Shown here: piece by piece, positions 8,349 to 17,633 of the stretch
How positions within the stretch are numbered: position 1 is the first letter of the stretch
Layout: the number at the start of each line of letters is the position of its first letter
Source of the DNA: Gemmatimonadota bacterium
Lineage (GTDB): Bacteria > Gemmatimonadota > Gemmatimonadetes > Gemmatimonadales > GWC2-71-9
Direction of reading: 5' to 3'
Assembly: GCA_003220935.1 (NCBI GenBank)
Contig: QHTT01000079.1
Location: 1,968 to 65,967, forward strand
DNA length: 64,000 nucleotides
The notes under the pieces: generated by a model
Seen by the model: the letters and a program-made list of their open reading frames with translations, nothing else
What the model was told of the DNA's origin: nothing
Database searches by the model: none
Translations under genes and position numbers: made by a program

Positions 8349-9576
8349 TCAGTTAACCTGACAGCAGCCATTGGTGCATCGTATCCAGCCCGTCTCGTCG
8401 TCCACCGTCCAACGCCAACGCACCGTCCCTGGGATCTTGACGCTCGGGTGCGGGCGCTGGGTCACGCAACGGTATGTTGCCTTGTGCGAAAGCCAGAACG
8501 GCCAGAGCCAGTAAGGCGACTCGATCTTCGCCCACCACTTGCCGTCCGCTGATGGTGGACAAGTGGGTACCGGGCCCGGCACGTGGCACTCGATCGCCGT
8601 GCCATAACAGAGGTAGATCTTGTTGTCGCCATTCCGGAGGTGCAGTTTGCTTGAGTAGGGGCCAGTGACGTTTGCGGTGGCGACGTGCACCCACGGTTTG
8701 CTCGAGGTGGGGTGAAAGTCGGTCGCCTGATTGAGCTGGCCCAAGACGGGGTTCGGAATGATGACTCCGTGTACCGCGCCCGGCTGAACACCGCCACCTG
8801 CGGCCGGCACCGCGAGTTGTTGTTCGTCGTACCAGCCCTTGATCGCGTACACCTGGTCGGTCCCTGTGGTCGTGGTGAAGCCGGTGATGGGGTCGAACGA
8901 CGGGCCAGCCGACCGCCTGGGCACGTTGGAGCAGCAGGTCGACTCGGCCATCGACAATGCGCTGGCAGCGCCGCTGCGCCAACAGACGCGCCTCCAGTGG
9001 CTCGCGCGAGCAGCTACGCTCGCGTTTCCAGACTACCGATTCAAATCAATTCCCAGGCTCGCCGGAACGGGGGATTACTTGTTGGACGGACAAGCGGCGC
9101 CGCCACTGCGACCCATCGCGATAGAAATACAGGCAGTTGAAGTAGGGCTTAATGGCAAGCGGCGCGTACTCGTGGGTGTCGCTGCTGTAGATCTCGGCGG
9201 CGGGAAACGCCCGCTTCGTGATCGTGTACTTCAGCGTGTCGAGACTGTCGGCCAGCAAGTCTAACCGGAAACTGGCGAAGATGGCATAGAGAGAGAGGTA
9301 CCCGTTGTCTTTGATCAGCTCTTGGCAGTCGTGGAACTCTGGCACGTTGCTGATGGGGCCAGCCAGCGGAATCGTCGTGATGGTCCGTGGATGAGTCACA
9401 ACGCCCCTCAGGGTGCGGACGCTGTCGACCACGCTGATTGCAAACGAGTCGGACGGGCACTCAGGACGCCCGATGGTAGGCGTAGCCGCACCACCTGAGA
9501 GTGTGGTCTCGCAGGCGATCGCGCCCGCGACGAGACTCGAAGCCAGCACCAGGGCCTGCACGCTTTGCCGCTTCAT
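8349..9576 (-). pseudogene. Lipoprotein gene split by a 199-bp inverted insertion
   Basis: The start at 9576 has GAGGAAG upstream and a signal ending in the lipobox GAIAC. The 5' part reads to YFYRDGSQWR at 9100. There a 199-bp block, identical to an antisense piece of the adjacent kinase gene, begins and brings an early stop. Beyond it the frame continues from 8900 as SFDPITGF, then KGWYDEQ, to the stop at 8349. Removing exactly bases 8901-9099 restores one uninterrupted frame of 342 residues. The C-terminal part has several cysteines and a WAKIESPYWLWPFW segment. I do not recognise the function. The gene is either disrupted or mis-assembled. Confidence 0.7.
8901..9099 (+). repeat. 199-bp inverted copy of kinase coding sequence
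   Basis: By direct comparison this block is identical over 199 bases to the reverse complement of 10005-10203. On the + strand it encodes the kinase segment around TLEQQVDSAIDNAL. It sits inside a lipoprotein gene on the other strand. No transposase, terminal repeat or target duplication is visible. Confidence 0.92.
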
Positions 9577-9620
9577 GGTCACTTCCTCTTCTCTAGAGGT
9601 ACAGAGCCCAGCGCGCACGC

Positions 9621-12600
9621 TCACCCAGCCCGGCGCCGCATGCGGCGGACCAGGGGCTGCAAGAACGGATCAGCATCGGACCAGAAAGCCGCGACAGCCG
9701 CCGCCCACCGCGCGGCGACGGCATGGTCCCCCACCCGCTCGGCGAGGTCCGCTCGCAGGGCCATCGCCCGAACCAGGGATCCAGCCCTGGCAGGGTCGGT
9801 GAAAACCTCCGGTGGCGTCGACAAGAGGGAGACAAGTGTCGGATCAAGCCATGTGATCGCCGCCTTCTCGTCACCGAGCGCTGCTAGCAGCCACGCTTCC
9901 GGATAGAGCGCATCGAGCGTCAACTGTGCCGGTGGGAGATGGCGACGCGCTGTCTCTAGCTCGGCGAATAGTCGCCGGACGGCGGCCGTATCGCCCCGCA
10001 GGAACGCCGCTTGTCCGTCCAACAAGTAATCCCCCGTTCCGGCGAGCCTGGGAATTGATTTGAATCGGTAGTCTGGAAACGCGAGCGTAGCTGCTCGCGC
10101 GAGCCACTGGAGGCGCGTCTGTTGGCGCAGCGGCGCTGCCAGCGCATTGTCGATGGCCGAGTCGACCTGCTGCTCCAACGTGCCCAGGCGGTCGGCTGGC
10201 CCGCCTAGCGAAGCGAGTAGCACGAGAGGCAGGGCGGTCTGGGCCAACGGCGCGGGCACGATCCATTCGGTGGCGGCGGGCGGCTCCCGGCCGTACGCAG
10301 CCGCGAGTTCAGCGTGCCCTGTGAGCGCCGCGAGCGTCGCGAGCAAGAGAGGCTCGGGTGCTTTGGGCGGTGGATAGGCCCGCAGCACGGAATCCGCCAA
10401 TGCCCGCGCGGCGCGCAGCCCCGCCACATCGGCGGGGACGGAAAACTTGACTAGCATCCAAACCTCGCCAACGCCGATGCGAACGCGCTCGCCGGGCGTG
10501 GTCGCGAGGGCCGAGGCCCGCCGGAGCGTGTCGAGGGCGGCGGGATTGCCGAGCATCTCCAGAGCGATTGCCAGTGCTTCCAGGGCGTCGGCGCTACGCG
10601 GAAAGGCCGTCACCCAAGCCGTGGCGACCTCGAGGAAGAGCTCGCGCTCGTGGCGGGCAGCCACAGTCACGGCCTCGGGCACGACTTCGAGGGCGAGAGA
10701 CGCTTGGCGGGGGTAAGGGAGGAGCGCCAGCGTGTCCCCTTGCCATATGGGCCGGGCTGCAAAGACGGTGGTGTCGGGTGCGACTGCGCGACCTATTCGC
10801 ACGTTGTTTCCCCCGGTCATCAGCAATTGCCGCACCGACTCGTATGATTCGCCGCGCAGCGACCTGTGTATGGACGGCAGCAATTGGAACGCGCGCACGT
10901 ATGCTCTGATCGCCTGCTGGTAGCTGCTACGGAAACGCCACCCCGATGCAGTGGTGGGGTCGTGCTGCACCGCATCGTCACGGCTGAGGCAGTTGCCCAG
11001 TCCGTACCACGAGGCAAAGTCGTAAGGATCGACGACCGTCAGCCGGGTCCAGACGCGACAAGCGCGGTCGACTTCTGCTCGCCCGAGGGCGAGCAAGGCA
11101 TCCGACAGCAGCTGGTCGCGGCTGGAGAGCCGCGCCCGTCCCGCGGCTGCTCGCTCCGCTGCCGACTGCCAGGTGGCCACGGGTGTGTCGCTCCACGCCC
11201 GGCCCTGCGCCATCCATGACCGTGTCTGCGCCAACCAGAGAAAAGCCTGAGCGTACTGCGGATCGTAACGGGTCGCAGCTGCGAACGCCGAGTCCGCTGC
11301 CGCCAGGTCCCAGCGTTCGATCGCGGCGTGCCCCTGCGCGTACGCCTGGCGAGCTGGAAACGAGTTCGTGCCGGTCTGACTCTCGAGCCGGGCGCCCGGA
11401 CCAGCACTCCCAAAAAGCAGCTGCTCGCCGAGGTTAGCGAAAGCTGCCTCGGCCTTCGCCAGTTTGCTCCCGAGCTTCATCGTGCCGTCCCGCACGAACG
11501 AGCCTCCGCGGGTCACGTCGTACAACGCCGCGTACACCCTGACTGAATCGCCGATGTGCGACACCTCCCCACGCACGTAGCGACCCGCACCCAAATCCAA
11601 GGCCACCGCCCGGGCGTCGCTGCCGCTCAGGGTCCGGCCATCGCGCCGCGCCAGCGCGTCCCGCACCTGGAACGGGTCGACCACCGCAATGCCACTCCAG
11701 TGCGTCAACGCGTCCTGTAGCAGCTCGCCTTCGTTAAGGGGCGTGACGGCGCCTGCATGCACGAATGGCAAAATCACGTAGCGTGAGGTGTCGGCCGAGC
11801 CGGCGGCAGCGGCCCCGTTGCTCCCGGACGGCTGGATGGCAAAGACCCAGTACAGCGCCACAGCCGCCGCCACTGCCGCGAGACCGGCGGCGAGCCAGGG
11901 CCGCAGATGCGGGCGAGCCGCCGGCGCCGGGGCCTCGAGCGCATCCGCGAATTGCGTAACGGTGGCGAACCGGTCCGCCGGCACCTTCTCGAGCGCGCGC
12001 AAGATCGCCTGCTCGACCGACGCCGGCACACTGCGCCGCACCGTGCGCAGCGGCGGCACGGGATCGCTCAAGTGGCGCGCCAGAATCGCCTGGGGCGTGG
12101 ATCCCGTGAACGGCGGGCTCCCGGCGAGCATCTCGTACGACACGCAGCCAAGGCTGTAGATGTCGCTGCGGCCGTCGAGCCGGGTCGAGCCACTCGCCTG
12201 CTCGGGGCTCATGTAGCCGGGCGTCCCAACCGCCAGCCCCGTCTGCGTCAGCTTGTCTTCGCCCGCGGCGGCAAACGCCCGCGCGATGCCGAAATCGGCG
12301 ATCATTGCCTGATCGTTGGCCAGCAGGATGTTCGCGGGCTTGATATCGCGGTGCACCACGCCGTAGCGGTGGGCGTAGTCGAGCGCTTCGGCCACCTCGC
12401 GTGTGATCCGGAGCGCCTCGTCCAGGCGCAGCTGCTTCTCACGCTCCAACCGCTCTCGCAGCGACTCGCCGGCGACGAACGGCATGACATAATAAAGGAA
12501 CCCGCTGGCCTGGCCCGAGTCGTACAGCGGCAGGATGTGGGGGTGCTGGAGCTGGGCCGCGAGCCGGATCTCCCGCAAAAACCGCTCGACCCCGATCGCG

Positions 12601-12758
12601 CTCGACACTTCCGGGTCGACCACCTTGATGGCGGCTGCGCGATCGTGCTTCAGGTCGTGCGCGAGGTACACGGTCGCCATCCCGCCACGGCCGAGCTCGC
12701 GCTGGATTATATAGTGGCCGGCGAGGGCAGCCTGCAGGCGCGTCAGAGCGTCGGCCAA
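9621..12758 (-). CDS. Transmembrane Ser/Thr protein kinase with large TPR-like sensor region
   Basis: 1045 residues. The kinase domain (about 15-275) has the glycine loop GRGGMATV, Lys45 in AIKVV, HRDIKPAN at 136-143, DFG at 155-157 and the SPEQ anchor, so it should be active. A membrane helix spans about 286-308. The exported part first resembles a TolB-like domain (YVILPFVHAGAV onward), then has helical TPR-like repeats rich in alanine, with AFAAATRYDPQYAQAFLWLA and similar. This is the PknB-like layout common in Gemmatimonadota and Acidobacteriota. The C-terminal region supplies the 199-bp block duplicated at 8901. It is likely a one-component envelope sensor; targets are unknown. Confidence 0.9.
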   Translation of the reverse strand: MADALTRLQAALAGHYIIQRELGRGGMATVYLAHDLKHDRAAAIKVVDPEVSSAIGVERFLREIRLAAQLQHPHILPLYDSGQASGFLYYVMPFVAGESLRERLEREKQLRLDEALRITREVAEALDYAHRYGVVHRDIKPANILLANDQAMIADFGIARAFAAAGEDKLTQTGLAVGTPGYMSPEQASGSTRLDGRSDIYSLGCVSYEMLAGSPPFTGSTPQAILARHLSDPVPPLRTVRRSVPASVEQAILRALEKVPADRFATVTQFADALEAPAPAARPHLRPWLAAGLAAVAAAVALYWVFAIQPSGSNGAAAAGSADTSRYVILPFVHAGAVTPLNEGELLQDALTHWSGIAVVDPFQVRDALARRDGRTLSGSDARAVALDLGAGRYVRGEVSHIGDSVRVYAALYDVTRGGSFVRDGTMKLGSKLAKAEAAFANLGEQLLFGSAGPGARLESQTGTNSFPARQAYAQGHAAIERWDLAAADSAFAAATRYDPQYAQAFLWLAQTRSWMAQGRAWSDTPVATWQSAAERAAAGRARLSSRDQLLSDALLALGRAEVDRACRVWTRLTVVDPYDFASWYGLGNCLSRDDAVQHDPTTASGWRFRSSYQQAIRAYVRAFQLLPSIHRSLRGESYESVRQLLMTGGNNVRIGRAVAPDTTVFAARPIWQGDTLALLPYPRQASLALEVVPEAVTVAARHERELFLEVATAWVTAFPRSADALEALAIALEMLGNPAALDTLRRASALATTPGERVRIGVGEVWMLVKFSVPADVAGLRAARALADSVLRAYPPPKAPEPLLLATLAALTGHAELAAAYGREPPAATEWIVPAPLAQTALPLVLLASLGGPADRLGTLEQQVDSAIDNALAAPLRQQTRLQWLARAATLAFPDYRFKSIPRLAGTGDYLLDGQAAFLRGDTAAVRRLFAELETARRHLPPAQLTLDALYPEAWLLAALGDEKAAITWLDPTLVSLLSTPPEVFTDPARAGSLVRAMALRADLAERVGDHAVAARWAAAVAAFWSDADPFLQPLVRRMRRRAG
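10005..10203 (-). repeat. Source copy of the 199-bp inverted duplication
   Basis: This stretch of the kinase gene (about residues 852-918) is in frame and continuous with its surroundings, so it is probably the donor. It is identical to the inverted block at 8901-9099. The copies are 905 bases apart and could support inversion of the intervening DNA by homologous recombination. Confidence 0.9.
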
Positions 12759-12829
12759 GAAGAGGGTCCCGGCGGGGGATGATCTCCATCATAGAGCCCC
12801 TCGTGGCGTGGGGTAAGAGGGCGCGCACC

Positions 12830-12880
12830 TGCGCCCCTACGGGGCGCACATTGGAGCCGAGCGCGGGCTCTCAGCCCGCG
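12830..12880. repeat. Double-hairpin element, copy 1
   Basis: TGCGCCCC-TAC-GGGGCGCA forms a perfect eight-bp stem (12830-12848). About 13 bases later CGCGGGCT-CTC-AGCCCGCG forms a second (12862-12880). The same pair recurs at 13134-13185 with nearly the same spacer. Confidence 0.7.
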
Positions 12881-12898
12881 TAAAATCAATCGCGCAGT

Positions 12899-12995
12899 AG
12901 CAGCCTTCGGTCCCTAGCTGCCTTCAATCCTTACCTTAGCCGCCTTCAATCCCTAGCAACCTTCAATCCCTACCCTAGCCGCCGTCAATCCTTGA
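12899..12995. repeat. Short tandem array with 17/22-base units
   Basis: Five units begin with AGC and carry a CCTTCAATCC-like core. Lengths alternate 17, 22, 17, 22 and about 19 bases; the longer units have an extra TACCT or ACCCT. Cores vary slightly (CCTTCGGTCC, CCGTCAATCC). There are no spacers of CRISPR type. Confidence 0.7.
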
Positions 12996-13133
12996 ATGAG
13001 TCGAGCGGCATCAAACGAGTCGTGGGTCATCGACGTGGGACGACCTTATGAGGGATCTCGTAGCGCCGAGGGACGGGAAGCGCACGGCCGCATCGTTTGG
13101 AACGCACCCTGAGAGAGCACGCTCGGCGCGCGC

Positions 13134-13185
13134 GTGCGCCCCTACGGGGCGCACCTTGGAGCCGAGCGCGGGCTCTTAGCCCGCG
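13134..13185. repeat. Double-hairpin element, copy 2
   Basis: GTGCGCCCC-TAC-GGGGCGCAC (nine-bp stem) is followed by CGCGGGCT-CTT-AGCCCGCG (eight-bp stem). It matches copy 1 over about 50 bases. Conservation of the stems with a changed loop base suggests an RNA or protein-bound structure. Confidence 0.7.
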
Positions 13186-13307
13186 AAATCCTGGCCCCGC
13201 GAGTGGAGATGGTCTGGCAGGAGCAGCCCGACATCCGCACGCGCACCGTGGAGATGCACGTTAGCGTCTGCGGCAGAAGGTTCTGGACATCACCGTCGGA
13301 GGGCACA

Positions 13308-13328
13308 CCGCGGGCTCTCAGCCCGCGG
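13308..13328. repeat. Single hairpin related to the double-hairpin elements
   Basis: CCGCGGGCT-CTC-AGCCCGCGG is a perfect nine-bp stem with the same CTC loop as copy 1. It lies six bases beyond the stop codon of the DUF4328 gene and may serve as its terminator. Confidence 0.55.
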
Positions 13329-13333
13329 CTGAA

Positions 13334-14008
13334 TCACGCCGCTACGCCGATCTGTCGAAACCCCTGCTGGTGACGGTCGATGCGTCGAACGACCTTCATG
13401 GCGAGCACCGCCGCGACCAGTCCGACGGCGTGGACGAACAGCCCCAGGTCGGTCACGTTGGTCTGCTGCTCGAGCGTATAGGCGTCCCGTGCCAGAATGG
13501 CCACCACCACCCCCAGTGCTCCCCACGTCAGGGACACCACCCACCACGTCGCGAGCAGCGCGGGGACGGGCAGGCCGTCATACCCGTCGCGGTCGTTCAT
13601 CGATTCGCTCCGCAGCCACAGATCCCTCATGATCTGGTAGGCCCGCACGAGGTTGACGACGGGAATGAACCAACAGCCGATGGCCCAGCCCCGACTGAAG
13701 CGCGATCGCTTCGAGCCGATCAGCGCCAGGTTACCGTACGCTCGATGCAGCCACACCAGCCACGCGATGCCCGTGCATGCGAACGCCGCCAGCTGTAGCA
13801 TGCCGATAGGCCCATGTCGTGGTGGGCTCGCAGCAGCTTCGCCGGGAAGCAGTTGCGCGCCCGCCATGGCGCGGGCGAGCAACGAGCGTTGCGAGAAGCC
13901 GGACACGATCGCAACGGCGTCGAGCGCCAGGCAGGCGAATAGGAGGTACGTAGTCCACCGCGCCCCTGCGTGCTCGGCGCGGCGCACGGTGCTCAGGTCG
14001 TCGGGCAT
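13334..14008 (-). CDS. DUF4328-type membrane protein
   Basis: 224 residues with about five hydrophobic helices. The hallmark is the segment GWAIGCWFIPVVNLVRAYQIM, which is how DUF4328 proteins are recognised, preceded by WLVWLHRAYGNL. I start at 14008 (MPDDLS); an in-frame ATG at 14041 adds eleven residues without hydrophobic character. Function is unknown in the family. The gene is transcribed away from mrp and towards the repeat-filled gap. Confidence 0.78.
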   Translation of the reverse strand: MPDDLSTVRRAEHAGARWTTYLLFACLALDAVAIVSGFSQRSLLARAMAGAQLLPGEAAASPPRHGPIGMLQLAAFACTGIAWLVWLHRAYGNLALIGSKRSRFSRGWAIGCWFIPVVNLVRAYQIMRDLWLRSESMNDRDGYDGLPVPALLATWWVVSLTWGALGVVVAILARDAYTLEQQTNVTDLGLFVHAVGLVAAVLAMKVVRRIDRHQQGFRQIGVAA

Positions 14009-14088
14009 AGGCGCGTGATCGAGCCTACACCGCCAGTGCAATCCCTATGCCTTCCAAGGGATGCGGCACCGGCGATCCGGCCCGCTCG

Positions 14089-14120
14089 TTGCCCCCCTGC
14101 TTGATTCCTGCGTAGCTTTC
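14089..14120 (+). promoter_or_regulatory. Bacteroidota-like promoter of mrp
   Basis: TTG at 14089-14091 and TAGCTTTC at 14113-14120 are 21 bases apart; the GTG start is five bases further. The MATE gene has the same two boxes at the same spacing with matching flanks. The pattern resembles the TTTG / TAnnTTTG promoters of Bacteroidota and would give a very short leader. Confidence 0.55.
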
Positions 14121-14125
14121 CGCCC

Positions 14126-15223
14126 GTGCCCGCCTCCGACACCCTGCAAGCGCGCGTCGAGCGCGCCCTCGCCCAGCTCCAGAACCCCCGCCTCGGCAAG
14201 GACGTCCTCTCGGCAGGCATGGTGAAGGACGTGGCGGTGGACGGCGCGGGGCAGGTCACGTTCACGTTCACGCTCACGCAAGCCGACCCACCGACCCTCG
14301 CGCGCGAGGCTCGCAAGGCGGTACAGGCCGTGGAGGGTGTAACCGCCGTGCGGGTTAACGTCACCGACGCCGGCGCTGCAGCGGCCGGGCCCACCCCACG
14401 CGAAACCGCTCGCCGGCCCGGCCCCGGAGCGGTGCCGCCACCGCCCACGCCGGTCGAATTGCCGCACCTCGGCAAAGTGCTCGCGGTCTCGTCCGGCAAG
14501 GGTGGGGTGGGGAAGTCCACGGTCTCGGCGAACGTCGCGGTCGCCCTCGCCCAACAGGGGCACCGCGTCGGGCTCATGGATGCGGACATCTACGGGCCCA
14601 ACGTTCCCCGCATGATGGGCGTGGACCAGAAGCCCGAGGTGCGGGGCGGCAAGATTCAGCCGCTCGAGAGTCACGGCGTAAAGATCATGTCGCTCGGGCT
14701 GATCGTGGAGCGCGACGCGCCGGCGATCTGGCGCGGGCCGATCATCATGAAGGTGATCCAGCAGTTCGTGCGGGACGTGGAGTGGGGCCAGCTCGACTAC
14801 TTCCTGGTCGATCTCCCGCCCGGCACCGGCGACGCCCAGCTGTCCCTCGCCCAGACGCTCCACATCCGCGGCGCCATCATCGTGACCACCCCCCAAGAGG
14901 TAGCCGTGGGCGACAGCCTGCGCGGCGCCAAGATGTTCGAGCGCGTCGGCGTTCCGGTGATCGGTGTCGTGGAGAACATGAGCTACTTCGTGTGCCCGCA
15001 GTGCGGCGAGCGCACCGAGATCTTCTTGACGGGCGGAGGCAAGCGGCTCGCCGCAGAGCTGGGCGTGCCGCTGCTCGGTGAGGTGCCACTCCAGGCGCAC
15101 ATGGCGGACCTCGCGGACACCGGGCGCCCGATCGTTGCTGCCGAACCGGACTCACCGGCCGCGCAGGCGCTGAGCGACGTCGCCCGCCACGTCGCGGAGC
15201 AGCTCGCCGCGCTCGCTCACTGA
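14126..15223 (+). CDS. mrp: Mrp/NBP35 iron-sulfur carrier ATPase
   Basis: 365 residues, GTG start, no Shine-Dalgarno but a good promoter just upstream. An N-terminal MIP18/DUF59-like domain (about 1-85) is joined by a proline-rich linker to a P-loop domain with the deviant Walker A GKGGVGKS. The scaffold cysteines are in YFVCPQCGE. Mrp proteins bind a 4Fe-4S cluster at the CPxC motif of a dimer and deliver it to apoproteins. The fused N-terminal domain is usual in bacteria. The next gene starts one base after the stop, so the two are probably co-transcribed. Confidence 0.93.
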   Translation: MPASDTLQARVERALAQLQNPRLGKDVLSAGMVKDVAVDGAGQVTFTFTLTQADPPTLAREARKAVQAVEGVTAVRVNVTDAGAAAAGPTPRETARRPGPGAVPPPPTPVELPHLGKVLAVSSGKGGVGKSTVSANVAVALAQQGHRVGLMDADIYGPNVPRMMGVDQKPEVRGGKIQPLESHGVKIMSLGLIVERDAPAIWRGPIIMKVIQQFVRDVEWGQLDYFLVDLPPGTGDAQLSLAQTLHIRGAIIVTTPQEVAVGDSLRGAKMFERVGVPVIGVVENMSYFVCPQCGERTEIFLTGGGKRLAAELGVPLLGEVPLQAHMADLADTGRPIVAAEPDSPAAQALSDVARHVAEQLAALAH

Positions 15224-15224
15224 C

Positions 15225-15892
15225 GTGTCGCTCGTCGTCGCCACGCTGTTGCTGCTGCAGAGCGGCGCCGGTCTTCCCGACCGTGATCGGCCCGAGCTGC
15301 GCGCCGGGCTCGACACCCTGTACGCGGGCGGCTTCCCCACGGCCGCCGCGTACTTCGCCACCCTCGCCACGCACGACCCAGCCGCGCGCGGGCGTCCGCG
15401 CAGCCCACCGGCCCCACGCGCGAGTTCTGGCTCGCCACCGCGCTCGGCTACCGCGCGCGCCAGCGCGACCTGCAGGGCCACTCGTGGGGCGCCGCGAAAG
15501 ACGGCAAAGCGATGCGGGACGCCTACCGGCGCGTGCTGCAAGCGGACTCGACCTGCGTCGACTGCTACCTGGGGCTCGGCGTCTACCAATACGGCCTCGC
15601 GCGGGCCAGCGCCCTCGCGCGTCTCGTGGCGAAGCTGATCGGCCTCGGGTCGGGGAGCGCCGAGCTCGGCATCAGCTATCTGCGCCGCGTCGCGCGCGAC
15701 GGTGACCTCGCCCGGGTGGAGGCGAACTGGGTGCTCGCAGCGGCGCTGGTGCGCGAGGCCGCGCGCGACCCCGGCGGCCGCGCCGCGCTCGAGCGTGAAG
15801 CCCGCGGCTACGTGCGGCGGCTGGCGGCGCGCTACCCCGGAAATCCGGTGTTCCAGCGGTTCCTTGAGGAGGTCCCCGCCGCGCCGCCATGA
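15225..15892 (+). pseudogene. TPR-type protein gene with internal deletion and frameshift
   Basis: A GTG start one base after mrp opens a signal-like N-terminus (VVATLLLLQ) and a helical stretch to THDPAARG. At about 15385-15400 coding shifts to another frame, which reads TREFWLATALGYRARQRDL, CVDCYLGLGVYQYGLA and on to VFQRFLEEVP. Both halves fit one secreted tetratricopeptide family, in which, as I recall, some tens of residues normally lie between them. The lesion is therefore probably a deletion with frameshift. Function unknown. Confidence 0.62.
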
Positions 15893-16047
15893 GCCTTTCG
15901 GGCCGTTGCGGCGGCGCCACTCTGGCATTGCGCCAGGACCATTATAAGGTAGGGGAGCTGGGTCCGGGGGTGACTTCACCTCGACCAGCTGAGTCTTTGC
16001 ATAAAGTAAGGGCGCGCGCCCCGCCGTCCTGATACATCGGGGACTGG

Positions 16048-17427
16048 ATGATCCAGTCGCGCTTGCTCAGACGTGTGGGGCTATTGCTTGCGCTCGGCGC
16101 GGCGTACTTCATCGCCGGCAAGCTCGGGCTGCGGCTTGCCTTCGTGAACGCCAGCGCGACTGCGGTCTGGCCTCCCACCGGCATCGCCCTCGTCGCCTTC
16201 GTCCTGCTCGGCTACGACGTCTGGCCCGCGATTCTCGCCAGCGCCTTTCTCGTGAACCTCACAACCACGGGCTCGGTGGCGACCTCCATCGGCATCGCGC
16301 TGGGGAACACCCTGGAAGGGGTGGTGGGGGCGTATCTGGTCAACCGCTTCGCCCGCGGTCGCCGTGCTTTCGATCGCCCGCAGGACGTCTTCGTCTTCAC
16401 GGCGCTCGCCGCCATGGTCAGCACGAGCGTGAGCGCCACTGTGGGGGTGACCACCATCTCGCTGGCGGGATACGCGCGCTGGGCCGAGTACGGGTCGATC
16501 TGGTGGACGTGGTGGCTCGGCGACGCCGCGGGCGACCTGGTCGTTGCGCCCGCCCTAATGCTGTGGTTCGTGACGCCGCGCCGCCCGTGGCTACGGGCCA
16601 AGCTGATCGAGGCCGCGGCGCTGCTGCTGTGGGTGATCGTCGTGGGCCTCACCGTGTTCGGGGGGCTGTTTCCGTCCCGGGTCAAGAACTATCCGTTGGA
16701 GTTCCTGTGCGTCCCGTTGCTCATCTGGGCGGCGTTCCGCTTCGCGCAGCGCGAGGCGGCGAGCGCCGTCGTGGTGTTGTCGGCGATCGCCATCTGGGGC
16801 ACGCTGCACGGATTCGGGCCCTTCGTGCGGGCGACGCACAACGAGTCGCTTCTGCTGTTGCAGGCGTTCATGGGCGTCACGTCGGTGATGACCCTGGCGC
16901 TCGCCGCCCTGGTGGCCGAGCGCAACCAGGTGGAGGACCGCTTGCGCCAGCTCGCGGTGAGCGATCCGCTGACCGGCCTCGCCAACTATCGCCAGCTCAC
17001 CTACGCGATCGACGCGGAGATCAAGCGGTTCCAGCGAACCGAGCGGTCGTTTGCCGTTGTGCTCCTCGACATGGACGGCCTGAAGAAGATCAACGACAGT
17101 TTCGGCCACCTGGTGGGCAGCCTGGCGCTGTGTCGCGTGGCGGAAACGCTGTTCGGGTCGTGCCGCGCGATGGATACCGCCGCCCGATTCGGCGGCGATG
17201 AATTCGCCGTGGTGCTGCCCGAGACGGGGGACGCGGCGGCGTGGCACGTCGCCCGGCGCGTCGCCGAGCGGGTGGCGCGGGATGGCGAGAAGCCCCCGCT
17301 CTCTGTCAGCGTCGGGGTGGCGGTATACCCGCGGGACGGCGACTCGTTGGAAGCGCTCCTGAGCGCGGCGGACCGCTCACTCTACGACAGCAAGGCGCGG
17401 CGACGCTCCAAAGCTCGAGCGCGTTGA
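16048..17427 (+). CDS. MASE1-GGDEF diguanylate cyclase
   Basis: 459 residues. The first 290 or so form a MASE1 membrane sensor with about eight helices, including VWPPTGIALVAF and WWTWWLGDAAGDLVVAPAL. The GGDEF domain follows, with SDPLTGLANYRQL, the active-site motif GGDEF at 382-386, and an intact inhibitory site R373-x-x-D376 placed five residues before it. It should make cyclic di-GMP from two GTP and be product-inhibited. The HD-GYP protein at 44260 would be the degrading counterpart. The region upstream (15893-16047) shows no clear riboswitch. Confidence 0.93.
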   Translation: MIQSRLLRRVGLLLALGAAYFIAGKLGLRLAFVNASATAVWPPTGIALVAFVLLGYDVWPAILASAFLVNLTTTGSVATSIGIALGNTLEGVVGAYLVNRFARGRRAFDRPQDVFVFTALAAMVSTSVSATVGVTTISLAGYARWAEYGSIWWTWWLGDAAGDLVVAPALMLWFVTPRRPWLRAKLIEAAALLLWVIVVGLTVFGGLFPSRVKNYPLEFLCVPLLIWAAFRFAQREAASAVVVLSAIAIWGTLHGFGPFVRATHNESLLLLQAFMGVTSVMTLALAALVAERNQVEDRLRQLAVSDPLTGLANYRQLTYAIDAEIKRFQRTERSFAVVLLDMDGLKKINDSFGHLVGSLALCRVAETLFGSCRAMDTAARFGGDEFAVVLPETGDAAAWHVARRVAERVARDGEKPPLSVSVGVAVYPRDGDSLEALLSAADRSLYDSKARRRSKARAR

Positions 17428-17633
17428 CCCGTTGAGTGCGCAGCGCCGCATTCCGTTGCTGATGCACTACATAATCGCACCGGTCCGTTTCAAACTGAAC
17501 GCGCGGCGTCGGCTAAGTGTCGCCGCCGGAGAGTATTGCGTCGCCCAAATCACGAACTCGACAGCACGCGATATGCAGCGTCTCCCGCCCAGTGCGGGTC
17601 CCTACCGGTTCCACCTCGTTCCAGGGTGGGTTC

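Larger units (their letters stand above)
12759..13333. other. 575-bp gene-free region filled with repeats
   Basis: Between the kinase start and the DUF4328 gene I find no supported coding sequence. The region contains two copies of a double-hairpin element (12830-12880, 13134-13185), a third single hairpin (13308-13328) and a short tandem array (12899-12995). The kinase promoter should lie at its left edge. Confidence 0.6.

Noticed and set aside
8901-10203. Programmed invertible switch
   Set aside because: Inverting the segment does not yield sensible alternative proteins, and no recombinase is present; kept only as a possibility within the duplication finding.
12899-12995. CRISPR-like array
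   Set aside because: Units are 17-22 bases, vary in sequence and have no unique spacers; no cas genes nearby.
13134-13373. Possible 79-residue gene in the repeat-rich gap
   Set aside because: It starts inside a hairpin repeat, lacks a ribosome site and overlaps the DUF4328 gene end.
15893-16047. Possible cyclic di-GMP riboswitch before the GGDEF gene
   Set aside because: I could not fit the conserved core or pairing of known classes.
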